A stretch of DNA of 64,000 bases. It comes from Elmis aenea (taxonomy: Eukaryota; Arthropoda; Insecta; Coleoptera; Elmidae). Each line of letters begins with the position of its first letter. Positions within the stretch are counted from its first letter, which is position 1. Made by a program: the position numbers and the translations under genes. The notes under the pieces were generated by a model. That model was not told the origin of the DNA and ran no database searches. It was given only the letters and a program-made list of their open reading frames with translations. The stretch covers positions 13,892,640 through 13,956,639 of the forward strand of contig OX393581.1 of NCBI GenBank assembly GCA_947652605.1. The letters are read 5' to 3'. Positions 24,930 through 37,300 of this stretch are shown piece after piece.

Positions 24930-25356
24930 TTCGTGTTCTAGACCCAGTCAGCTATAGAAGGTTCCCGAAGCGTCACCGAAGCCTGTTGTGCAGGCACCGG
25001 CTGCGGATGCGTGTTTCACACGATCGCTCAATTCGAGTTCAAGAGACCCTCCGTAGTAGATCCGCAGCTTGCGAGAGCGAAGGTGCGAACCGATCCATGT
25101 AAAGTGTAAAAATGATCACACAGTTCATTTAATTCTGTTTGAATTCTAAATTACCGTTTATTCAGCGAGTTGGTGTTTTACATTCCAGTGGCCCGCGTAA
25201 CTTGTTGGTGGAGTTCAATAAGTATACTTAAGTGGAGTACATATTTATCAATTTCCGCCTTTAATTAGGTGATTTGTTTGTGATGCTTCAACGGGTCCGT
25301 GTTCTCCGCGTTCGTGATTAAGGGATTTCGTTCGAGTGCTTCTAAACATTTACGCC
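24930..25356 (+). promoter_or_regulatory. Probable 5' UTR and promoter region of wge
   Basis: This stretch is visibly richer in G+C and in CpG (CGAAGCGTCACCGAAG, GCGAGAGCGAAGGTGCGAAC) than the DNA on either side, and it has no long open frame. It leads directly into the candidate start codon. It holds short upstream frames, including one of 12 codons at 25283-25321, which could damp translation. No TATA box or clear initiator could be assigned, so the start of transcription is not located. Confidence 0.4.
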
Positions 25357-25378
25357 ATGGGTATACACAGCGCTGGGT
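25357..25378 (+). CDS. wge: wge exon 1 (candidate start micro-exon, MGIHSAG + 1 nt)
   Basis: The exon holds an ATG in the good context TACGCCATGG, followed by seven codons and one extra base, and then a consensus GTAAGT donor at 25379. Exon 2 needs exactly one donated base, so the junction codon becomes TGG (W8). The competing GT two bases upstream would break the phase. This exon lies at the end of a more GC-rich stretch that contrasts with its surroundings, as expected for a first exon. It is placed by phase, context and composition only; no transcript or homology was checked. It implies a first intron of 25,961 bp. Confidence 0.55.
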
Positions 25379-28300
25379 GTAAGTGCTCAATCATTTTAGT
25401 GCATGATTTATTGCTGGTTATGGATAATTATGTTAGGATGTTTACGTAGTCGGTAGTTACAGATTTATTTTAGGTTGTATACATAGTTGACAGTTACAGG
25501 CGATACTTTACTCTATTTACATAATTTACTGTCAACAGTGTTAGGGTTGAAATTTCACGTGGTTGACGATTAAAAGCACGCCTATATTGTGTTATTACAG
25601 AGTACCGCGTGGTCCAAATTCGATGGGATAACATGAGTATCTTGCTTATTATTAGAGATAGAGTAATAGTTAAATTATTTTGTTCTTCGAGCTTTTACGG
25701 CCGTTGTCCATGTTACAGTCTTCGTTCCTGGGTGTGGAACCTACTTTGGTTACGTGTTGACGTTTCGACCATATTGTCTTGTTTTTTTTAAAACGACTAT
25801 CTTTTTCAATTTTAGATATCAGTCATAGATTCAGTAAATTGTATATACTCGTGTACTGTAAGTAGGGGCACCATCCTGCATGAACTATTTAAAACACAGG
25901 GGACAGGGTTCTCGTTTTTCGAGGACCACTATGGGGATCTCGTAAACGGTAAGAGTTACGACTTCGGTTAAATTAGGGCAAAGTTGTATATTCAGATGCT
26001 TAATAATTTGACGCAAACAGAACTTATCTCGCTCTTTAGTTTTTGAGATATAGGGGAAAAAGTAAAAAAGTGGATTTTTGTTTTTTGCCCGTAACTTTTT
26101 CATTTGATGTCAAGTTTCATTTCTGTAAAAACTTTTTTATGCCCACTTTTTGCAAGTAATCAATCAAAATCCCCATTTATATTTTCCATGCGAGGTTCGC
26201 TTTTTTAAAACCATCATCAGGTAAATTTGTTCTTATGGACGCTATATCTGATTTTAACGCCAATTTGTAGAGCATTTTATTCTGAATTCGACTATGTTAA
26301 CACTTTTTTGAAACAATTGTTGTTAAAAAGAGACAAAGACGATTATTGACCATGCCGATTAGGAACTTTTCAAAATAAAATATTTGTTATAGCCATTTTT
26401 AACAATTGTTTCAAAAAAGTGATGTGTTATACATTGACGAATTCAGAATTAAATGTTCTACTAATTGGCGCTAAAATCAGATATAGCGTCCATAAGAAAA
26501 AATTGACCTGATGATGGTTTTAAAAAAAAAAACGAAACGTCGCATGAAAAATATAATTGAGAACTTTGATTCTTTGCAAAAAGTGGCCATGAAAAAGTTA
26601 TTACAGAAATGAAATTCGACATCAAATGAAAAAGTTACGGGCAAAAAACATAAACCCACTTTTTTACTCTTTCCCCTATACCTATCTCAAAAACTAAAAA
26701 ATGCTAGATAGGTTCTCTTTGCGTCAAATTATTAAGCACCTGAATATACAACTTTGCCCTAATTTAACCGAAGTCGTAAGTAACTATTACCTTTTACGAG
26801 ATCCCCATAGTGGCCCTCGAAAAACGAGAACCCTGTATATTTAATTGTTAGTGAAAAATCATAAATTTATACCTAATGAATATTGTATTTTTAATTTATA
26901 TAATTCAATTTGTGGACAATAATTTGAAGTCGTCAATGACTACCTTTTTACAAGCTTTTATTCAACTTCTCATGGTTGTTGAGGTCAAATCTTGCAACTC
27001 AATTTTAATCCATTTCTACTTATCTGATTGACTTGAAATTCTGCATGCATACATGGTCTCTGTAACAATACTCTTAAACACTTTTCTACAATCAAAATTC
27101 AAGATAGCGGCTCCAATATGGCGGAAAATTTTTGTCATATTTAGTATGAATCGGCCCAAAGTCGATATCTATAGGTTTTCTAGGGTGCTGATTACGATTT
27201 TCGGGTCAAAATTTAGAAATTCAGAATAGCTGTGGCAATATGGCGGAGATGACTATAACGGAAATAAACTTTAAGTAAAACAAAGCTTTAAAAAAAGCTT
27301 GTATTAAGATGTACCTACTCAAATAAAGAAAAAAAATTCCTTAAAGCTTATCGCGAGAAGGTTAATTACCTACCTATAGGTATTTAATTCGACATTAAAA
27401 TAATCCCATTTCTATCGAATTAAATACCTATGAACTTCTCGCAACAGGCTTTTAAGAAAATTTATTTTCTTCTTTTTAGTAAATTTTAATAAAAGCTTGT
27501 TTTTATGACTTCTTTTTGCTTAAAATTTATTTGAATTTCTATCAATAACCAGAAATCCTTTTCTATTGCTTAAAAAAAAAAAGAAGAATATTAGAATTTT
27601 CTGATGCGTTTTCTTCCATACAACGAATCTTCTATCTCTGTTTTCGCAGCTCAAATAAAAAACACAATGATTACAACTTGTTTCACAGCCATATGTACCT
27701 CTACCTACATATTTCATATAAAATGTATAATTCAAATTGGCAAAATTTCAGAAGAGAACCAGAAGACAAAAAAAAACTTTAAGTTAAATTAATTTTAAAG
27801 AATTTTGATGAAAATATAGGTGTAACATGTTCAAATGTACCTTTTAAACGCTTTTCTGCTTTCAAAATCTGTTCGCTGCTCGCAAAAGCGCAATGATATT
27901 CCACTAAGAAGATAATGTAAATTTGCTCAGGAACGATTCAAAGATCCTTTTATCTCAAAATATATAATGCGATTTACTCAAATCCGCAAAGTTTTGTGTG
28001 AATCTAACAATTTACAAATGGGCACACAAAAGAAAATTCCGCGCGCAAAACTTTTTAACTTTGCCGACCGTATAAAAAAGTCGCCAATATAAAAGTTTTA
28101 CTTCCAAAGTCTGCTTGATACTTTATGAATAAAATATCGAGGACGGGACGGCGAAAAATTGATATGATTTAAATTTCCTGCTTGTAAATGAGATCCAGCG
28201 GCACTTAATGCGAACTGCACATCAAGTACGAATATATTACGGGATTTTGACGCGAGTGGCAGAGAATTAACAGCAATAAACTTCGGGAATTGTGTTCTGT

Positions 28301-31300
28301 TGCAAGGAATACTAATAAACGCTAATGAAAATAAACTTGTGGAATACATAAATAAACATTTCATAATAATGCAGGGTCGAAAATGAGCAAATATTGATAA
28401 TTCTACATTGCGGTTAATGTAAATAAGCAAAGTTGATTTATTGCCACATTAGACACAACAATTGAACATACGGGGAAGGTCAATATTTCAGCCTTAAACA
28501 ACTATCAGTCAAGAGAAATATAAAAGGGACGTTCAAATAAAAACCGTAAATGAATTTTTAACTAATTGGGTAGTACATGTACAGGGTGGTCCAAATTTGA
28601 TGATATTACATAGATATCTCGCTTAATATTCAAGGTAGAAAAACAGTTAAAGGTTAAACTACCAAAAATGTGCAGACTTGTCCTATTTCCATATAAGTTT
28701 TGATACAGAAAGTGCGTGCTACAGATGCGCATTCAGTTCGTGAATAATAGCGGCTGATTTTGAACATCTGCAGCTAAAGGAAATAAAAGCAATAGAAATT
28801 CCTGTTAACAGTTAATTCTTGGTAATCCGAAGTAGGATGATGTTATTGTTTAAAATGGCAATTACAAGGGATAAATACCTTGTTTTAGAGGGAGTCCATA
28901 TAGGTAGAAGTACAGATTACAAAGAAATAATTGATAGGGGTGGTGGTGGCATATGGCTCGAATGAGAATGCGGCAGAAGAGGATAACAGCAGCGGTATAC
29001 TACGGTTCCTGCGACAGTTCGATGGCATATTCATCCGGAGCTTACTATGATCGATGTTTGAAGGTCGCGAAGAAGTCTTTCAAGGTCGTCGACAATGACC
29101 GGAGGGTGTTGCCGAAGAAGTCTTTCAAGGTCGTCGACAATGACCAGGGGTGGTTGCTGAAGGAGTCTTTGAAATGTTTGAGAGTGTGTTTTTAGGGGTT
29201 GCCGAAGAAGTCTTTCAAGGTCGTTGACAATGACCAGAGGGTGGTTGCTGAAGGAGTCTTTGAAATGTTTGAAAGACTTCTTCGGTAACCCCAAAAACCA
29301 CACCCTCAAACATTTCAAAGACTTCTTCAGCAACCACTCTCTGGTCATTGTCGACGACCTTGAAAGACTTCTTCGCGACCTTCAAACATCGCATAGTAAG
29401 CTCCGGATGGACATGCCATCGAACTGTCGCAGGAACCGTAGTATACCACTCTTCTGCCGCATTCTCATTCGAGCCATATGCCACTACCACCCCTATCAAT
29501 TCTTTCTTTGTAATCTGTACTTCTACCATCAATACTCAAAACCCAAAACTCAAAACCGGAAACTCGCATTCTGTTTGGGCCTTATCTGTGTTTATACTGT
29601 TAAGGCGCATGTGTATGGGTAGTAAATTGTATATAAAATATGTCTCCGTGTCACACACAGTTTCAAACGTTTGGAATTCTATATTGAAATCTGTACAAGA
29701 AAAACAATACAAGATATTCTGTATTGTTTTCTGTACAGAAAACTATACCGTGTCACACGGGCTTAACGCTCCATAATAAATTCTGCTAGGATATAAATGA
29801 CAGCTGTCTAATAAAAAATGTTTGACCAATGAAAAATGTTCTGCAATTTAAATCCTACTTTTCTTGTTGAAACCCCTTTATATGTATAAGAGAAAAAAAT
29901 TAAATATACAAGTCGAATATCTCTGAAACAATTAAATATATGTACGAAAAAAAAAAACGATAATATTTTGCGAGGAACGTAAGCTCAATCTCTTGAAATA
30001 AAAAGAATTACAGAACCGTTGAGAGTTCTTTTTGGAACATGTATAAATGACAAAGAAGTAAATATATCCTGTTGAACCTTCTCAGACAAAATCCGCTACC
30101 GGATATAGTAATATTTCAAGAAGTTCTATAGGTAAACCAACTGCAATAAAAGGAATTTAAGAGGTGGTTTACAAAAAAAAAACAGGAAAGAGTTAATCAG
30201 CTTGAACGAATGCTAATAATCAATCTTGTTTTTATTAAACAAGTCTCATTTTAACTGAGTGAGGTTTTCGCTTAGTGGAAACATTATGGTTAGTGAAGTT
30301 TACTCATTATCCAATAAAACAAGATGAAATTGTTACAAAAACCGGCAGTAATTGCGAAGCAAAACATTTTAACTCGATACCAACGTTTCCAGCGATCGTA
30401 TTACATTATTTAATACTTTACCATTAAACCGTAAACACAACATAAAGCTCCGAGCGTAGGAAGATATTAGCTTACAGTCCAGGAAAACGAACACTTTAAT
30501 TACGGTATTCAAAAACAAGACGCATTCTTAAAGAGGATTAATTAATTATTCGTGCTCGCACACTTTAACGTTCTAAATTTAATCTATGGACGGCTAGGTT
30601 GAAGTTTTCGAATAATTGTCTTAGTAATATAAACATAAACGAGTCGTTTAGGTTATTTATTTTTGGACGATCGCTAGTGCGTTAAGTATTTTATCATAAT
30701 GCGACGAAATAAGTTAAGGGACACCACAAGGTCATCGGATTTGTTATATAATTACGATATTAGCATGTGGGACGTTACCTTTTAACTGAATAATATATAA
30801 CAAATTACATATTTTAGCGGCAAATGTTGTTTTAAAATTATCTTTCTTCACTTTCTGCCTACGAATCGATATAGAAACGATCCAAGTATCGAGTAGCGTT
30901 CTATTGGGTACAGTTACTCACATAACATCAGTCATTTAATCTGAGTTTGTTTCTTTTTTTGTTCCAACTGCGCAAAATTACAAGCCTGCTGTAGTAGAAA
31001 TATCAATACTTATATTTTTACTATCACAAATTCTTATACTCAGAAAGATGAATGGAAAACCAATTCGATAAAATAATATGATTTACTATGGGTGTCACTT
31101 AAGAGTTTAACTAAGGTGTTAACTGGTAATTTTGGCGCTAGACTTGCTATATTTTGTGTTTTTCGGGAGATTTTTGGTAATTTTTGGTTTTTATTTGTAC
31201 AGGGTGGCCTATTTTCGATGCCAATACGGGGTATCTCAGTTATTATCAGATATAGAAAAAGTTAAGTACGTAGTCTTGATTTCTTTTTTCGAGAGGAATT

Positions 31301-34300
31301 TATTGACGTAAACAGATTTTTGATGTCTTCTTTAATTTTCGAAATATAGCCAAAAACCGATTTTTGGCAATTTTAAAAAATGTTAAATATCTCGCTTAAA
31401 CGAAAAGATAGAGACAAACTTTAAAGACATTTTTTGCATGGTTTTTTGTCCTTAATAAGATAGCGAAATTCATTTTTTTTTACTCATAAATTGAAATGGA
31501 AAAAAAACGAGTGCACTTCGTGATTTTTTCTGATTTCAACTTGCATGAGTGAAGATTTGTCAAAAATTATAGATTATTAGCAATGCACGAGTTATATTTT
31601 GTCAGAAACGTTCCTTCACCTAACCTACCTGTCAAATTAAATGTACGTTCTGTCAAATTTTACAAGTATTGTCAGAGTGGTGCGTCAGGGGTGTGGTTTA
31701 ATCTCTATAAAAGTAACGCTACTGGTCGCCGAAATTCGTCAAAAAATTATCAAGACCAAAATATTTAATTCCCTCTCCAAATTTATATTTTCGACCAATC
31801 ACAAACTCAGATTTCTTAGAAACGACCAAACACATGAATTTTCATGTTAATGTTAATTGTGAAAAGGATATTATCCAGTGTATGACTATGTTTATTGGTC
31901 GTTTTTAGGAAATTTGAGTTTGTTATTGGTCGAAAACGCAAATTTGACAGGAAGATCAACATCTGACAAGAGAATGTAAAATTATTACCGTGTAATAATG
32001 ATCCTATTGGTAGTCTTTAGAAGATTTAAGATGAGTGATTGGTTGAAAACGCAAATTTGACAGGTAAAGGAAATTTTCAAAAATCTAGACCAGTTGTGAG
32101 ACTCCTATATGGGTCAGTAGCTTTTTTATTTACATATTTAGTTACCTATAATTAAGAAAGCTACTGTGACGGCAGTCTCTATATCGGTCTTGTTTTTTTT
32201 TTATTGCAAAAGGGAGTCCTTATAGACAACGAGTTAAGTGATTTTTAAGTGAAATAACGTATATTACATTTAAAAGGGTTATTTTTAGTTTTCCTAAGTT
32301 TTACCCAAACTCAATTTTGTTTGATTTTGACAATTTCCAGTAACGATTTTCGCAAAAACTTACTGACTTTTATCTCGTTATATAAAACAGTATTTTAAAA
32401 CCCTTAAAGTAAATATTAGTACGGTACATTTCCCTGCTTTGATAACATATTAATTAATTTAATGAACTGAAACAAAAACCGTAATTTTTTTTATTTCAGT
32501 GTGTCGCTCAGTTAGTTCAGACCACGGTTTAAACAAACTAATTTACTCGCCTTTATTAACGTGGTAACCGCGTTTACAGGCAAGCACTGCTTCTCCCCAT
32601 TCAGTGTCGTTGAAATATTTACTTAAGGACAACTTTGTCTCACAAATTTAATTTTAATAAGAAAATTAATGTGGCAGCTTCGCATAAGCACCGCGAGATT
32701 GTGAAGTGTCCTATTTATTTAGGAGAATAACATATTTTTATTACAGCGTCCCTTACTATTAGACCAACTTTTTGTCATTGAAGCCGGCTACTGAAATAAT
32801 GGGCACTCAGTATAGATCAGTAAGAACTAAGAAGGGAAGGTCGAACGTAAGTAAACGTTGTTTTAGAGGTCTTTCAAGATTAACTGAACCGTGACGCAGA
32901 AACCAAAACTCGTCTAAAGCGTTAATTATTGCGCCACCCAAAAACATAAGTCTATTTCAACAACTGGGTTAAAACCTTTAATAATATAACGTTTTTAGAG
33001 AGGTCTGCATTTCAACCGCCATCCCCTCTCTTTGCGCATTTCGCGGTTCAGTTTATCTTGAAAGACCTCTTATACCGCGTTAAGCAGAGTGGCAGTCGAT
33101 AGAATACGGTTGTGTGCGGTGGCAGCAAATAAAACTTGGTCTAATAATAAGGGACGCTTAAACGATAGATTACCTACTATATCCCTCTGGATGCCTGAAA
33201 TCCATGCAATCTTTGATCTGCCTCTCTTTTGTGTCTAGGAAGTAGGTACCTAATGAATGGTTTGTTTTGGTTTCTATGTTCTTCCACCTTTTGTACATGT
33301 CGATACAAACATAGTTGTGTTTGTTGTATTTCTTCTACAAACATTTTTCGACTATTATTATTTCTCTTATAGTGGCATTAAGTATTTTGTCACATCTTGA
33401 TATGCCTGCTTACCGTCTTCAAAAATCCATTTCGAATGTCTTCAGTCTTCCTTTCAACCGCTTGCTAATTGGTCAATTTTAGCACCCATATTAAATAAAA
33501 ATAATTTTAAAAATGCTGTTCTCTTTATTTAGACATAATCATGCCCTTAGCGGAGAATTTTGCGTTGTGTTTCATTTTTCGCTCTGTTCGTCAACTCTGG
33601 TTAAGTTTAGTGACCAAATACGTGTATTTCTCGTTTTATTTGATCCTCATTCCGTCATTTAAAAGAAGAATTTTCTTCTAGCCACACAAAGAACACAAAG
33701 GTATTCTGCTCCCGTTTGTTATATCGATTTATTGGTTTTCTTTGTGTACTCTAGGTTTTCATTGTCTGGAGCTATCACCACCTGATCGTTTTGTTTCGGC
33801 TCTGCTTATGTTTCGCAGTTTTTCGATTATAGTTCTCGATTTTTCTTCTTTTCGAGTTTTTTGTTACGAAGACCCATAATATCTCGGTTTTCTTCGTATG
33901 CCATGGGTTTGAATAAACTCTAGAGTCTTATTTGTACGGAGCTGCTCCTGTAAACTCGAAAATTAACTTGTAACTGTTTATCGCGTCTCGAGCTATGCAA
34001 AATAGCCCAGTTTAGCGTAACACATAACAGAAGTAAGTCGATACGAAGGTATCTGTATCGATAGGCCACATTCTTCGACATACGCTGGTTCAAATGATCG
34101 CTCATAAATAATAAATCTTTGTTCGATGATTAAGTCGTGCAATACGGTAGCAGTGAGTGGTGGAGTCGGCGACCTGAATGCTGGATCGGGTCATGCCAGC
34201 TCGTCAGTTGCGAAGTAACGGATTCGTCCATGCCACGAGGAAGGCCTACGTCAAGGTTCTGTAAGATGATATCGTTTAATTATGACACTAAATGGTACTA

Positions 34301-37300
34301 TAATGCCTTATTAAGAACCATATGAACCGTTCTTCACGCAAAATCGTACAAATGATGCGTTATACCAAACTGGACAAAGGTGACAAATTAGTGTTGATTT
34401 ATTTTATTCGAAATAGATTGATTTTAATAGTTATTGTAATGGGTGGTCGGTAAAATATGTTGGGAAGATATTTAGCTACATTATAGATTAAAAAAATATG
34501 TTGATTACTAAAAAAAAAATATTTTTTTTAATGAAATGTACAGAATGTACCTACTAGAGATAGATCATTGTGTCTCCAATAAGATTGATTTGGATTTGGA
34601 AAAAAATGAGTGTAACACTAGAAAGGCTTATCAAAACACATTTTTAACTAAAATCTGTATGTTACTTAAAAATACAGTATTTTTTAAGGCTTGCGAAAAA
34701 TTGCTCGAAAACAACTGCTCGAAATCAATTGTTCCTCGAATGGACAGTTCCTCGAAGGCCTAGTTGCTCGAATAATAATTTTTTGAAAACAAAGTGGCTC
34801 GAAATAATGAAATAAGTTACTTACACAGTATTCTTCCCGCACAATCGCGATTGTGCGGGAAGAATACTGCGCTGCGCATACTGCAAAATTTTGGGTACAA
34901 CGTAGATATTAAAGGATATCTTCGCAGTTTTGCTCACAACATTGGTTATTAAGTGTATATGTATTTGTAAATAAATTTAAATACATTTTTCTAAGTGTAA
35001 ACAAATGTAAACAACATTTCTAGTCCATTTAATTATTTTGTATTTACATAAATTTAATACATTTTCTTTAAGTAACTTATTTCATTATTTCGATCAATTT
35101 TGTTCGAGAAACTATTATTCGAGCAACTAGGCTTTCGAGGAACAATCATTTTAATTATGTGGATTTAATTTCAATGTAACCCCAGTAGCTAACCATTAAC
35201 CAGCACTTAAGCAACTAAAAGAAGTTCGCCAATGGGCAACCTCCTACATGTCCATGTATCAGTTTCTTCATATAAATTTCTGAATGTCCATATGGGACAG
35301 ATTGTATTATTCTGGGATTCAAAAAAATGTGGATAGCAAAAACGCATTATAAGTATCCGACATCTTGTAACATCATCCACAATAAAAGTTTTTTTTTTTT
35401 AATTGTTAGGGAAATTAATAAAAAACGTTAATTTATACGTTTATAGTTTACTTGGCAGTAAGTTTAGTAGACACAAATAATAATTATAAATAGCTTTGAA
35501 AATCCAAATTTTTTAAATTTTTGTGTTTTTATATTGTTGCTAGTGACTAACCTACAATTTTATTCTAAAATTCTTAAAGAATATGTATTTTTCCAAGATG
35601 TCCCCCTGGGTGTTTTTTAGTTTCTAACGTAAAACACAAATTTGTTGTGTTACGCCAGTGGTTTCCAACCTGTGGGGCGCGCCCCCCTAGGGGGGCGCGA
35701 GTCTATCGCAAGGGGGGCGCGCAGCTGTTACCAAAATATAATTTTTGAATACAAACAAACAAAAAGGACTTAATTTAGACAGAATATGGTGTATTGTTTT
35801 GTAACCCATTAAATAATTATTATATCAGAACAGTATTTTTATGAAATTAAATTGTTACGAAAAGTGAGGGGGGCGCATAATTGTGTTTATGAAAAGGGGG
35901 GGTTGAGGTACAAAAAGGTTGGAAACCACTGTGTTACGCACAGGTTCACTATGCTGTGCTTTTGCACAGTATCGCGATTCGCGATATACACTACACACTA
36001 CACCAGTTCAAAAGGTGTGATCCTCTTGGGCCTTGTTTTCAAACCAGCATTATCTAAGGAGCTGCAGCACCTCAGTGTTACAATGGGAGTGAAGTCTTCC
36101 CTCGTGCTTTTCTGCGAACTTTGTGATCTCTTCTCTGACGATTGGGATCTTCAGATCTCTGTGTAGATGGTCATTCCAATAGTACCATGGATCATCGACA
36201 ATATCTCGGAACACTATACTTTGAAAGACCTGGATTTTATCTATGTTGCTTTTGGCTGCACATCCCCAGAGCTGAACTCCATAAGTCCAGACTGGCTTTA
36301 GGATTTGTTTGTACAGTAGTAACTTATTATGCACAGACAATTGTGATTTTCTTCCAATCAGAAAGTACATTTTTTGTATTTAAGGTCAAGTTCTTTTTTT
36401 TTTGTGTTCTTTTAATCGAAGACGAATATCCAGATTCATTCCAAGCATTTTGTTGTATCGCAATGTGGGATTTCGGCATTGTTTATTCATATCGGAAATT
36501 GTCCATTTTGCTTGTATAGGCGCTGATTTACTCTCGTTGATTCTTACTCATTACAAATAATAATTATAGTTGGCTTTGAAAAGTCCAGTGAACCGTATTT
36601 TTTAGACTTACAAGGTTAACCATAATTATTAAGATGTCTAAAGAATTACGTTTATTTAAACATAATATTAAAATAGGTTCATTTCTGATTAAACATTTGA
36701 TGTTATTTAAAATGTTGTATTTTGTACCAAACCAAAAACTAATCTATACCCCGTTGCAAAGTACACTATATTCTCCCCTGTTAATTATGGTAATTTATGT
36801 GATAATTAGTTTGCGATTGTTTAATAAAGATTACGAAAACGTTTATACTTTAGGTAAAGCTATTTTTTTATTGCAATTGTTTGAGACACTATTCTTTTGT
36901 AGTTTGCTATGATAACACAACAGTTTTCGTTGATAAATTCGTTATTAATTTTTTGATCACCGAACAGGTGTTTCGTCCAGTCGAAACGAAAGGAAGTTCT
37001 TTAAATATTCCGAACATATACATCCTATAGAGTAAAACACATGTACCTGATAAATTTGTGTAGACAAAAAATCCAATTTAAAAACGATAACTAGGAGCTC
37101 GGCTTAGATGGTTACAAATAATGTCATCTTAATTATACAATAAAACAGTTTCACAACCTTCCATTGCCATTTTAAAGCAACAACTACAGCTGCAATAAAT
37201 ACAACGAAAGCAATAAAATCCACGTTAGATTGTTAATTAAAAACTACCTAAAACTCTTGCAGTTGAAAAATCATTTCACAATTACCGCCGATAAACGATA

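Noticed and set aside
28953..29776. Several overlapping frames of 80-142 codons
   Set aside because: They mirror each other across the foldback element and repeat the same short units.
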